The notes under the pieces are model-generated. The model had not been told where the DNA came from, did no database searches, and saw only the letters and a list, made by a program, of their open reading frames with translations. DNA of 55,727 nucleotides from Candidatus Bipolaricaulota bacterium (GTDB lineage: Bacteria > Bipolaricaulota > Bipolaricaulia > UBA7950 > UBA9294): NCBI GenBank assembly GCA_028277345.1, contig JANQGM010000039.1, positions 1 through 55,727 on the forward strand. The letters are read 5' to 3'. Below, piece after piece: positions 7,750-15,566 of this stretch. Numbering within the stretch: position 1 is the first letter of the stretch; every line of letters starts with the position of its first letter. Made by a program: the position numbers and the translations under genes.

Positions 7750-9213
7750 ATGTCCGATGCATTGCGTCAGGCCCGTCTCGACAAGCTAGCCAAGCTGCGC
7801 GAGTTGGGGATCGATCCCTATCCGGCCCGCGTGCCCGCGTCCGAACAGATTGGCCCCATCAACGAGGCCTATGCCGGATTGGTCAATGAGGAACACTCCG
7901 GGCACATCACCACCATTGCGGGACGGTTGATGGCGCGCCGAGGCATGGGCAAGGCCTCTTTTTTGGACGTCATGGACGGTACGGGAAAGATCCAGGCCTA
8001 TGCGACGCTCGACAAGCTGGGAGAGGCGTACGAGTCCTTGGCGCACCTGGATGTCGGAGACTTCGTTACCGTGACTGGAGAGGTGTTTCGCACCAAGCGC
8101 GGTCAGCTTTCAGTGGCCGCTGACTCCCTCGGTGTGCTCTCGAAATCCATCCGTCCGCTTCCTGAGAAATGGCACGGGCTTAAGGATGTGGAGATACGGC
8201 ATCGCCATCGCGCGCTCGATCTCATCTCCAATGACGAGGTGCGCCAAACGTTTATTGCGCGCTCGAAGATCCTGTCCACAATCCGCCGCACGTTGGATGA
8301 TCGGGGCTTTCTTGAGGTTGAAACACCGGTCTTGCTGTCGATTGCCAGCGGAGGCCACGCGCGTCCCTTCGAAACGCACCACAACGCCCTGGATTCGGAC
8401 ATGTACCTGCGCATTGCCTTGGAGCTGTACTTGAAGCGCGTCATGATCGGCGGCATTGACCGTGTCTACGAAATGGGCAAGTGCTACCGGAACGAGGGGG
8501 TTTCGACGGAGCACAATCCCGAGTTCACCATGCTGGAGATGTATCAGGCCTACACGGATGTCGAGGGCATGATGGATCTCGCCGAGCACGTGATCACAAC
8601 GGCGCTTCAAGAGGTGGTAGGCTCGCTCCAGGTTACATTTGATGAGCATGAAATCGACTTCTCGCCGCCGTGGCCGCGGATTCGCATGATCGATGCCGTT
8701 GCCCAGGCGATCCAGGTTGACGCTGCCGCCCTTCAGACAGAAGAGGCCATCCGCCTCGCTCAGGACGCGGGAATCGATCCTCTTCCACCCACACCGGGCG
8801 ATGCCGTCAACACGCTGTTCGAGCGCACCGTTGAAGCCACGTTGATTCAGCCGACCTTCATTACCGACTACCCGGTTGAGATCTCGCCGCTGGCCAAGCG
8901 AAGCCCTGGCAATGAGAACACGGTTGAGCGGTTCGAACTCTTTGCCTCTGGCATGGAATTGGCCAACGCGTTCACGGAGTTGAATGATCCCATTGACCAA
9001 CGCCTGCGGTTTGACGCCCAAGAAGCCCTACGCGAAGGCGGAGATGACGAAGCGCAACGCGTTGATGAGGATTTCCTGTTCGCCTTGGAACACGGAATGC
9101 CACCGGCCGGAGGCATGGGGTTGGGGGTCGATCGACTGGTCATGTTGCTGACAGGATCGACATCGATTCGCGATGTGATTCTGTTTCCGACCCTGAGGAG
9201 AAGAGACGAGTGA
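7750..9213 (+). CDS. lysS: lysyl-tRNA synthetase, class II
   Basis: The 487-aa protein charges tRNA-Lys. It has an N-terminal OB-fold anticodon-binding domain (about 50-140, GKASFLDVMDGTGKIQAY), motif 2 in RVYEMGKCYRNEGVSTEHNPEF and motif 3 in GMGLGVDRLVMLLTGSTSIRDV near the C-terminus. All class II landmarks are present. It follows greA closely (Shine-Dalgarno AGGAG) and overlaps the PAP2 gene by 4 bp (GTGA). Confidence 0.97.
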   Translation: MSDALRQARLDKLAKLRELGIDPYPARVPASEQIGPINEAYAGLVNEEHSGHITTIAGRLMARRGMGKASFLDVMDGTGKIQAYATLDKLGEAYESLAHLDVGDFVTVTGEVFRTKRGQLSVAADSLGVLSKSIRPLPEKWHGLKDVEIRHRHRALDLISNDEVRQTFIARSKILSTIRRTLDDRGFLEVETPVLLSIASGGHARPFETHHNALDSDMYLRIALELYLKRVMIGGIDRVYEMGKCYRNEGVSTEHNPEFTMLEMYQAYTDVEGMMDLAEHVITTALQEVVGSLQVTFDEHEIDFSPPWPRIRMIDAVAQAIQVDAAALQTEEAIRLAQDAGIDPLPPTPGDAVNTLFERTVEATLIQPTFITDYPVEISPLAKRSPGNENTVERFELFASGMELANAFTELNDPIDQRLRFDAQEALREGGDDEAQRVDEDFLFALEHGMPPAGGMGLGVDRLVMLLTGSTSIRDVILFPTLRRRDE

Positions 9214-9782
9214 CCTCGCGACGTTCGTCCATGCGGCGGCGCATAAGCAAGTGGAAGGAATCGCTGCTGCACTGGGATCGACGCATGGTGCATACGATTG
9301 GAGACAATCGCGCTCTCCAGAAGCTGGGCCGCATGTTCATGACGGCGACAACGCTGGGGGACGGCTATCTCTGGGCGTCCTTGGCGCTGGGATTGCTGCT
9401 GTTCGGCGGAGCGGCGGGGCGTCGCTACGTGGGCGTTGGCTTCGGCGTGACCGTCGCCAACATCCTCAGCTTTCGATTGGTCAAAACCATGACCGGCCGG
9501 GTACGCCCCACGACATCTCAAGAGCAACGCCTCCGGACCCGAATCGATGGATACTCCTTCCCATCAGGGCACGCGACGACATCCTTCGGCTTGGCGTGGG
9601 TGGTCTCCAATGCATATCCCCACGTCGCGATTCAAACGTCGGTGTACGTGGTGGCGGCGACGATCGCGTTCTCGCGAGTCGTTGTTCGCGAACACTATCC
9701 TCTGGATGTCCTGGGCGGTGCTATTCTCGGATCGGCTGTTGCCGCCTCGCTTTTTCCCTTCCTAACGCGGCTTGCCTTTTGA
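9210..9782 (+). CDS. PAP2-family membrane phosphatase
   Basis: A 190-aa integral membrane protein with the three PAP2/lipid phosphatase signatures: KTMTGRVRP (about 91-99), PSGH within YSFPSGHATTSF (about 116-119), and SRVVVREHYPLDVLGG, giving the catalytic histidine and supporting aspartate. Such enzymes dephosphorylate phosphatidate, undecaprenyl pyrophosphate or related lipids on the outer membrane face. Several hydrophobic spans are visible. The GTG start overlaps the lysS stop (GTGA), so its expression is coupled to lysS. An undecaprenyl-pyrophosphate phosphatase role is plausible but not provable here. Confidence 0.9.
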   Translation: MTSRRSSMRRRISKWKESLLHWDRRMVHTIGDNRALQKLGRMFMTATTLGDGYLWASLALGLLLFGGAAGRRYVGVGFGVTVANILSFRLVKTMTGRVRPTTSQEQRLRTRIDGYSFPSGHATTSFGLAWVVSNAYPHVAIQTSVYVVAATIAFSRVVVREHYPLDVLGGAILGSAVAASLFPFLTRLAF

Positions 9783-9807
9783 AGCGGTTCGAGCCGTCCC
9801 TTACAAT
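9779..9807 (+). promoter_or_regulatory. promoter of the aminotransferase gene
   Basis: TTGAAG (9779-9784), a 17-bp spacer and TACAAT (9802-9807) precede a Shine-Dalgarno AAGGAG at 9837-9842 and the ATG at 9849. The -35 box overlaps the PAP2 stop region. Confidence 0.7.
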
Positions 9808-9848
9808 TCCATAGGTATGAACATCAAAACGCACATAAGGAGCGTCTG

Positions 9849-11075
9849 ATGAAACAACACTTTTCCAAACGGGTTTCCGGTGCCAAACGATCCGCAATCC
9901 GCGAGCTGCTGAAGCTTACGGAGCAACCTGACATCATCTCGTTCGGAGGAGGCCTGCCTGCCCCCGAGTCGTTTCCTCATGAGGAGCTGGCAGACATTGC
10001 GTACAAAGAAATCAAGGAAAACTACGCCAACGTCCTTCAGTATGGGACGACGGAAGGAAGTCGAACCCTTCGCGACGCGTTTGTCCAGTGGCTGGCGCCT
10101 CAAGGGATCGACGTCAAACGCGAAGATATGCTCGTCACCACAGCATCGCAGCAGGGATTGGACTTGTTATGCAAGGCGTTCTTTGATCCGGGTGATGTCA
10201 TTTTCTGTGGTCTTCCCACCTATCTGGGAGCGGTTCAGGCCTTTAGCCTGTTTCAGATCGATAAGGTCGGCGTCCAGCTCGATGACGATGGGATGAGTGT
10301 CGATGACCTCGAGGCCAAGATCGCGGAGTGCAAGGCGGCGGGGAAAACGATGAAGGGCATCTACGTGATCCCCGATTTCCAGAATCCAAGTGGGATCACC
10401 CTTTCGTTGGAGAAACGACAGCGGATCTTGGAGATCGCTCGCCGTGAAGATCTGCTGGTCTTCGAAGACAATCCCTACGGGCATCTTCGTTTTGCGGGCG
10501 AAGAGATCCCGTCCATGTACAGCATGGACACCGATAAGCGCGTCATCATGTTGGTGACCTTCTCGAAGGTCATGTGTGCGGGATTGAGGCTGGCCGTCAT
10601 GATCACAGGACAGCCGGATCTGATGGACGCATTGGTGCGTGCCAAGCAGGCGACCGATCTCTGTACATCGAAGCTGAACCAACATCTGGCCGCTCGCTAC
10701 ATGCTCGATTACGGGTTGGATCAGCACCTTGAGAAGATCCGCCCCATCTATCGAGAGAAGCGGGAAGCCATGACGAACGCGTTGGAGAGGTACATGCCTC
10801 AGGATGAAGGCATTCGTTGGACCGAACCGGATGGCGGGCTCTTCATCTGGGTCTGGCTTCCTGACGGCGTCGACTCGGCGGAAATGCTGGGACGCGCCAT
10901 CGAACATAAGGTGGCCTATGTCCCTGGCGCTGCGACCTATGTCGATGGTTCGGGGCACAATACCATGCGGTTGTCGTTCTCATCCAGTACGCCGGATCAG
11001 ATTGACGAAGGCATCAAGCGATTGGCCGATGTCGTTCGCGCTGAGATTGCCGCCAAGGTGGTGGGCTCGCTCTAG
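9849..11075 (+). CDS. PLP-dependent aminotransferase, class I/II (2-aminoadipate/LysN-like)
   Basis: This 408-aa fold-type I aminotransferase has the GGGLPAPESFP N-terminal signature of the MocR/LysN/kynurenine aminotransferase II group, PDFQNPSG around N180, EDNPYG with D207 and Y210, and the PLP lysine K240 in TFSKVMCAGLR. The substrate may be 2-aminoadipate or a branched/aromatic amino acid; the sequence alone does not decide. A saccharopine-type lysine route is encoded 16 kb downstream, which would make aminoadipate a sensible substrate. Transcribed alone from its own promoter. Confidence 0.88.
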   Translation: MKQHFSKRVSGAKRSAIRELLKLTEQPDIISFGGGLPAPESFPHEELADIAYKEIKENYANVLQYGTTEGSRTLRDAFVQWLAPQGIDVKREDMLVTTASQQGLDLLCKAFFDPGDVIFCGLPTYLGAVQAFSLFQIDKVGVQLDDDGMSVDDLEAKIAECKAAGKTMKGIYVIPDFQNPSGITLSLEKRQRILEIARREDLLVFEDNPYGHLRFAGEEIPSMYSMDTDKRVIMLVTFSKVMCAGLRLAVMITGQPDLMDALVRAKQATDLCTSKLNQHLAARYMLDYGLDQHLEKIRPIYREKREAMTNALERYMPQDEGIRWTEPDGGLFIWVWLPDGVDSAEMLGRAIEHKVAYVPGAATYVDGSGHNTMRLSFSSSTPDQIDEGIKRLADVVRAEIAAKVVGSL

Positions 11076-11105
11076 TCGCGATAATGCGTAGATGAAGAAA
11101 GTGAT

Positions 11106-11143
11106 GCGTGGCATCGCCACGTGCGGTGCCGCGCACGCGTTTT
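11106..11143. terminator. hairpin block between convergent genes
   Basis: CGTGGC-ATC-GCCACG and GTGCG-GTGCCG-CGCAC (11121-11136) form successive small hairpins, and GCGTTTT follows on the plus strand. The position between the aminotransferase and M42 peptidase stops fits a terminator, possibly bidirectional. Confidence 0.5.
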
Positions 11144-11147
11144 GGGT

Positions 11148-12206
11148 TCAGAACAGGGCTGAGGGCAGTTTCTTGACCAACTCCGTGACGTATCGGCTGG
11201 TTTGGTCGAAGTCCTCAAGTCTCAAGGTGGAGATGGGCGAGTGGATGTACCGGCAAGGGACGGAAACCACGCCTGCCAAGACGCCGCCGCGGGTCAAATG
11301 GATGGCGCCGGCGTCTGTCCCCCCATAGGTGGGAAGCTTGTATTGATAAGGGATTCCGGCGTCCTCAGCGATCTTCTCCATGGCAACGAGCACCTGCCTC
11401 TTGACGACGATCGAGCGATCGGCAACGGAAAGTGCGGGGCCCCGTCCAAGGCGAACGGGTTGAGAATTGGCAGGGACACCGGGCATATCCGCGCCGATTG
11501 TCCCTTCGATCGCGATGGCGAGATCGGGCTCAATTTGATAGGCCGCTGTGCGGGCGCCGCGCAACCCGACCTCTTCTCCGAACACGAAGGCGAAAACGAT
11601 GTGAACGCCGAGGTCACATCCTGCCGTACGCTCCGCCGTTTCGATCAGTACGGCGCATCCGGCGCGGTCATCAAAGGCCTTTCCCGTTACATACCCATCC
11701 TTCATCTCTTTGAAGGGATAGTGAATGGTTAGGGGATCTCCGATGCGTACGCCGAGCTCATCGGCCTCCGCCGCTGATGATGCGCCGATATCGATGAACA
11801 TCTGCTCCAAGGTAAGCGGGGCTTTGCGCGCTTCCGGGGACAAGATGTGGGGTGGTGCCGTTCCGATCACGCCGGTTCGCAGGTCCCCGCCCCGCGTCTG
11901 TATCTCCACGCGATGGCCGGGCACAATACGAGGGTCCCAACCGCCGATCGGAGCGAAGCGCAAGAAACCGTTGGCTTCAATCCACTTCACGATGAACCCG
12001 ATCTCATCCATATGCGCGTCCAGCATGAGCGTCTTTGCCTCCGGCGAGGCGGATCTGCGGATCGCGAACAGATTCCCCAAGGCGTCCGTCTTGATCTCAT
12101 CGACATGGGGAGCGACGAGGGTCTGAATGAGTTCGCGAACATCGTCTTCGAATCCGGCAACCCCGAAGGTGTCCGAGAGCTGTCTCAGGAGCTCGATGGT
12201 TTGCAT
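11148..12206 (-). CDS. M42-family aminopeptidase
   Basis: M42 enzymes are cytosolic di-metal aminopeptidases that form large tetrahedral assemblies and digest peptides released by proteases. The 352-aa protein shows the metal ligands in LDAHMDEIGFIV, KAFDDRAGC, FGEEVGLRGA and GTDAGAIHLTRGG, in the right order. I chose ATG 12206 because a strong Shine-Dalgarno (AAGGAGG) lies upstream and homology starts at TIELLRQLSDTFGVAG; a longer reading to 12323 runs into the hairpin array. It is downstream of the array and of uvrC on the same strand. Confidence 0.93.
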   Translation of the reverse strand: MQTIELLRQLSDTFGVAGFEDDVRELIQTLVAPHVDEIKTDALGNLFAIRRSASPEAKTLMLDAHMDEIGFIVKWIEANGFLRFAPIGGWDPRIVPGHRVEIQTRGGDLRTGVIGTAPPHILSPEARKAPLTLEQMFIDIGASSAAEADELGVRIGDPLTIHYPFKEMKDGYVTGKAFDDRAGCAVLIETAERTAGCDLGVHIVFAFVFGEEVGLRGARTAAYQIEPDLAIAIEGTIGADMPGVPANSQPVRLGRGPALSVADRSIVVKRQVLVAMEKIAEDAGIPYQYKLPTYGGTDAGAIHLTRGGVLAGVVSVPCRYIHSPISTLRLEDFDQTSRYVTELVKKLPSALF

Positions 12207-12257
12207 ACGTGGGCAACCTCCTTGTGTGGGCGGAGTATAGGTCAACGGAGATTCCTG

Positions 12258-12747
12258 CTCCAGAGGCCCGAATGGATGATGTCCTCTGGAGTAGGTGGAT
12301 GGGGCTCCTTCTCCAGGGAACAAGTCTTGATTGGTCAGTTCCTGGAGTAAGCCGATTAGAGGTTCTTGCTCCAGAGGCCCGAATGGATGATGTCCTCTGG
12401 AGTACGTGGATGGGGGGCTCTTGCTCCAGGACTGGGACGCTCATACCCCAGTCCTGGAGTAGCGGATTGGACGCTCTTGCTCCAGGGCTCTTAGCTTATT
12501 GATTTCGCCCCTGGAGTAGGTGGAAACGAAGCTCTTGCTCCAGAGGCCTCCGAGCGGACGCCGGTCTCTGGAGTAAGTGGATGTGACGCTCTTGCTCCAG
12601 GGCTCTTGGCGCATCGAATTCGCTCCTGGAGTAAGTGGAAACGAAGCTCTTGCTCCAGAGGTCCGAAGGGGATGTTGACCTCTGGAGTAAGCGGATGGGA
12701 TGCTCTTGCTTCAGGGACGAAGGCTGACTGAGGGGCAGTTCCTGGAG
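12258..12747. repeat. array of nine tandem hairpins (57-bp period), unknown type
   Basis: Nine palindromic units start at 12258, 12311, 12369, 12424, 12480, 12538, 12595, 12653 and 12709 (spacing 53-58). Each begins CTCCAG and ends CTGGAG. The arms then extend differently but stay complementary: AGG/CCT in units 1 and 3, GGACTGGG/CCCAGTCC in unit 4 (13-bp stem), AGGTC/GACCT in unit 8, GGAAC/GTTCC types in 2 and 9, with wobble pairs in 6 and 9 and only the core stem in 7. Units 1 and 3 share the same loop. Linkers approximate TAAGYGGA-N4-ACGCTCTTG. The array fills the space between uvrC and the M42 gene, probably transcribed leftward as the uvrC 3' region. No protein frame is maintained and no cas genes are near. 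Confidence 0.9.
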
Positions 12748-12830
12748 TTGGCGAGTAAAGGGGCTTGTTCAAGCGGTAAGGACGCAATACCAACGGTTTG
12801 AGTCGGTGATGAACGAGGAATCTCCCAGAA

Positions 12831-14690
12831 CTAGTCTGACGCCTCTCTCTTAGAAAGATGCTCAAGAAGACGCTGTGCGAGCGCTTCCGAGAGTCCTGCC
12901 TTGAGAGCAATCTCCTCAGCTGTGGCTTGGGCCATGCGATCGACGGACCCGAAGGCCTTCATCAACGCTGATTTACGCTTAGGTCCGATGCCGGCGATAT
13001 CGTCGAGAACGGAAGCGAGGCTGCGCTTGGAACGCAGCTTCCGATGGTAGGAAACGGCGAAGCGGTGGGCCTCATCTCGGATGTGCCGCAGCAAGAGAAG
13101 GGCCTCTGAATCCGCGGGCAGGCGGATGGATTCCGAGGACCCTGGTCGGAAGACTTCTTCCAACCGCTTGGCCAAGCCAATCACATCGATGCCTTCGATA
13201 TTGAGCTCGTGCAAGACGTCGACGGCCACGCGCAACTGCCCCTTCCCACCGTCGATGAGCAAAAGATCGGGAAGCTCCGAAAACTTGCCTCGAGCGATCG
13301 TTGGGTTTGACAGTTCGGCAAGACCTCGGCGGAAGCGCCGGCGGACCACTTCCTTCATCATGGCATAGTCGTTGGGCTTCCCGGATAGATGCACCTTGAA
13401 CCGCCGATAGGCGTCTCGCCGTGGACGGCCGTTTTCAAAGACCACCATCGAGCCCGTCGCTTCGCCCCCTTGCGTATTGGAGATGTCGAAGGCCTCAATG
13501 CGTTGCGGAAAGCCTCCAAGGGAAAGCCCCTCCACGAGTTCAAGCAGTGCCGTGGACGATTCCTTTCGAATCACCACACGCTTTCGATCCTGTTTGAGCG
13601 CATAGCGCGCGTTTTCGGAAGCCATGTTCACGAGCGCGCGTTTCTCGCCGCGTTGGGGCGTTTTTAGCTCCGCTTTTCGGCCTCGAAGATCGGACAGCCA
13701 TGCGGCGATCAATGCCTGGTGTTCGATCGGAGCAGGGAGCAGCAGTTCTCTGGGGACGGATGTTGCCGCTGCGTAGTACTGGGAGAGGAAGGCTTCCAGG
13801 ACATCGGAATCGGAAACGCCATCGGGCGCGCGAAGAAACACGGTTTGCCGCCCCACGATCCGCCCTCCGCGTACGGCAAAGACGAGGACACAGGCGCGAT
13901 CGTCTTCGATGGAGAGGCCGAGCACGTCTCGATCCATTTGATCGTTGAGGACAACGGATTGCCGCTCCAGGGTTCGTTGAAGCGAATAGAGTTGGTCACG
14001 CAAGTGGGCGGCGCGCTCGTACGCTTCATCTTCGGCGGCGGCGGTCATTGCCACACGCAACTGCCGGATTAAGCCGGAAATCCGCCCTTCGAACAGCAGG
14101 GCGGCCCGATCGACAAGCCGATGGTACGCCTCGCGATCGATCAACTCTGCACAAGGGGCGGCGCAGCGGCCGATGTGGAAATTCAAGCAGGGGCGCCGGG
14201 GTGTTTTGAGCGGCAGATCCAGGGAACACGTGCGAATGGGAAACAGCTTCTGCGCCAATCTCAGCGTCGCCCGCATGGCCTTCGCATTGGTATAGGGGCC
14301 GAAGTACCGAGCACCATCCGGGTATCGGCGTCGGACGATCCTGACACGAGGGAAGGCTTCATCGGTGATTTGAAGGTAGGGGTAGCGCTTGTCATCGCGA
14401 AGCCGAACATTGAATCGGGGCTGGTAGCGCTTGATCAGCGAGTCTTCGAGCAAGAATGCCTCGGACTCTGTCGCAGTACGAATGACATCGAAATCCGCGA
14501 TCTCGGAGACCAGGGCCCTTGTGCGCTGATGAAGCCCTTCCGCCGACTGGAAATAGGAGCGGACCCGTGACCGCAAGGCCGCCGCCTTGCCGACATAAAT
14601 GACCTCGCCATTGACATCCTTCATCAAATAGACGCCGGGAGACATCGGCAGCGCTTTCAGTTTCTCTTCGCGTTGTGCATCGACAGTCAT
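12831..14690 (-). CDS. uvrC: excinuclease ABC subunit C
   Basis: UvrC makes the two incisions of nucleotide excision repair. The 619-aa reading has an N-terminal GIY-YIG nuclease (GVYLMKDVNGEVIYVGKA), a cysteine-bearing linker (CLNFHIGRCAAPC), a UVR domain (about 200-235), the RNase H-like nuclease (IEAFDISNTQGGEATGSMVVFENG, LLLIDGGKGQL) and a C-terminal helix-hairpin-helix (DDIAGIGPKRKSALMKAFGS). ATG 14690 gives the standard length; a TTG at 14726 is an alternative. No Shine-Dalgarno is evident at either. The hairpin array lies directly downstream. Confidence 0.96.
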   Translation of the reverse strand: MTVDAQREEKLKALPMSPGVYLMKDVNGEVIYVGKAAALRSRVRSYFQSAEGLHQRTRALVSEIADFDVIRTATESEAFLLEDSLIKRYQPRFNVRLRDDKRYPYLQITDEAFPRVRIVRRRYPDGARYFGPYTNAKAMRATLRLAQKLFPIRTCSLDLPLKTPRRPCLNFHIGRCAAPCAELIDREAYHRLVDRAALLFEGRISGLIRQLRVAMTAAAEDEAYERAAHLRDQLYSLQRTLERQSVVLNDQMDRDVLGLSIEDDRACVLVFAVRGGRIVGRQTVFLRAPDGVSDSDVLEAFLSQYYAAATSVPRELLLPAPIEHQALIAAWLSDLRGRKAELKTPQRGEKRALVNMASENARYALKQDRKRVVIRKESSTALLELVEGLSLGGFPQRIEAFDISNTQGGEATGSMVVFENGRPRRDAYRRFKVHLSGKPNDYAMMKEVVRRRFRRGLAELSNPTIARGKFSELPDLLLIDGGKGQLRVAVDVLHELNIEGIDVIGLAKRLEEVFRPGSSESIRLPADSEALLLLRHIRDEAHRFAVSYHRKLRSKRSLASVLDDIAGIGPKRKSALMKAFGSVDRMAQATAEEIALKAGLSEALAQRLLEHLSKREASD

Positions 14691-14752
14691 TGCAGGGATG
14701 GTAGCGAGCGAGCGCAGATCGCTCAAATGAACAACGGGACGGGGGTATCGGG

Positions 14753-14781
14753 TTGAACGGCAGCGCAGGCGGACTATAATG
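14753..14781 (+). promoter_or_regulatory. sigma70-type promoter of tRNA-Ala
   Basis: TTGAAC (14753-14758), a 17-bp spacer and a perfect TATAAT (14776-14781) place the start a few bases before the tRNA at 14797. The promoter overlaps the region just upstream of divergent uvrC. Confidence 0.85.
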
Positions 14782-14796
14782 GCGTTCGAACGTTTG

Positions 14797-14872
14797 GGGG
14801 TGTAGCTCTAATCGGGAGAGCGCCCGCCTTGCACGCGGGAGGTTGGCGGTTCGAATCCGCTCGCCTCCACCA
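14797..14872 (+). tRNA. tRNA-Ala (TGC anticodon)
   Basis: Acceptor GGGGGTG/CGCCTCC contains the G3-U70 wobble that is the alanine identity element. The anticodon stem CCCGC/GCGGG encloses CTTGCAC (anticodon TGC), the T arm is GGCGG-TTCGAAT-CCGCT, and the 3' CCA is encoded. A promoter precedes it and a terminator follows. Confidence 0.97.
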
Positions 14873-14879
14873 ATCGTGG

Positions 14880-14911
14880 CCCGGGACAGGGAACGCTTGT
14901 CCCGGGTCTTT
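14880..14911 (+). terminator. intrinsic terminator after tRNA-Ala
   Basis: A perfect 9-bp stem CCCGGGACA (14880-14888) / TGTCCCGGG (14898-14906) is followed by TCTTTCC. It starts 8 nt after the tRNA. Confidence 0.85.
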
Positions 14912-14926
14912 CCTATGGTCGACATG

Positions 14927-14955
14927 TTTCATGGAACGCATCGAGCGTGTAAAAT
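14927..14955 (+). promoter_or_regulatory. probable promoter of the TetR-exporter operon
   Basis: TTTCAT (14927-14932), a 17-bp spacer and TAAAAT (14950-14955). The -10 box abuts and slightly overlaps the TetR operator, as expected for autorepression. Confidence 0.6.
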
Positions 14956-14973
14956 GAATGAACGTTCATTCAT
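14954..14973. promoter_or_regulatory. TetR-type operator, perfect 20-bp palindrome
   Basis: ATGAATGAACGTTCATTCAT is a perfect palindrome beginning at the -10 box and ending 18 nt before the tetR ATG. TGAATGNNCATTCA-like sites are typical of TetR regulators of lipid or efflux genes, so binding by the adjacent regulator is the natural reading. Confidence 0.8.
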
Positions 14974-14990
14974 ATGGAGAAAGTGAATTC

Positions 14991-15566
14991 ATGGACAACA
15001 GGACAAGAATCAGTGAGGCGGCGGTTCGCGTGTTCTCTCGCGAGGGGTTCCATCGCGCTCGAATGAAGGCGATTGCCGAAGAGGCCGGTGTTGCCGTGGG
15101 CACCATCTACAACTACTTCCGCGATAAGGACGATCTGTTGCTCTCGGTCTTCGAGGCTGGGATTCGCGTGCGGATGGAGTTCCTCGAAGAGCTTGGAAAC
15201 ACGAGTTTGCCCGTCCGCGATCAGATTCAGCATTTGCTGGAGACGCACTTTGCTCAGATTCGGCAACAACAGGAAGTGGCTGAACTCATTCTGTACGAGC
15301 GGTTTCATCGCGGAAGCCGGCTGCGAGATCGCGTTCTACAGCTCCAAGAGACCATCATCAGTCAGGTCGAGGCCTTCATCGGCAAGGGCATTGACGAGGG
15401 GTGGGTGAGGCCATGCAATCCCAAGATCGTGGCCCGCGCCCTGTTCGATCTTGTTCAAACGATGACGGCCTGTTGGGTGTTTGCCTCGCCGGATGAGGAA
15501 GAGGACATCTACTCCTCCGCGCCCACGGAATTGGCCGATCTGATCTGGAAGGGATTGGGAGCATGA
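14991..15566 (+). CDS. TetR/AcrR-family transcriptional regulator
   Basis: The 191-aa protein has the TetR DNA-binding domain at about 5-50 (RISEAAVRVFSREGFHRARMKAIAEEAGVAVGTIYNYF, of which AGVAVGTIYNYF is the recognition helix) and an all-helical ligand domain of unknown specificity with a C-terminal half resembling the FadR/YxaF type. ATG 14991 is chosen because homology starts there and the palindrome upstream would otherwise be coding. The stop overlaps the exporter ATG (ATGA), so it probably represses itself and the exporter until an effector binds. Confidence 0.92.
   Translation: MDNRTRISEAAVRVFSREGFHRARMKAIAEEAGVAVGTIYNYFRDKDDLLLSVFEAGIRVRMEFLEELGNTSLPVRDQIQHLLETHFAQIRQQQEVAELILYERFHRGSRLRDRVLQLQETIISQVEAFIGKGIDEGWVRPCNPKIVARALFDLVQTMTACWVFASPDEEEDIYSSAPTELADLIWKGLGA

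Noticed and set aside
8110..9021. Antisense frame inside lysS
   Set aside because: Third-position bias shadow of a fully conserved synthetase.
12258..12747. CRISPR array
   Set aside because: Although a semi-conserved 34-bp segment alternates with about 23 bp, the 'spacers' are internally self-complementary, two are identical, repeats vary in length and sequence, and no cas genes are present.
12258..12747. Repeat protein encoded by the array on the minus strand
   Set aside because: Open frames exist (for example 12491-12910), but unit spacing varies between 53 and 58 bp, so frames shift from unit to unit and conservation is in paired DNA arms instead of codons.
12258..12747. Integron attC cassette array
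   Set aside because: There are no GTTRRRY/RYYYAAC core sites and no gene cassettes between units.
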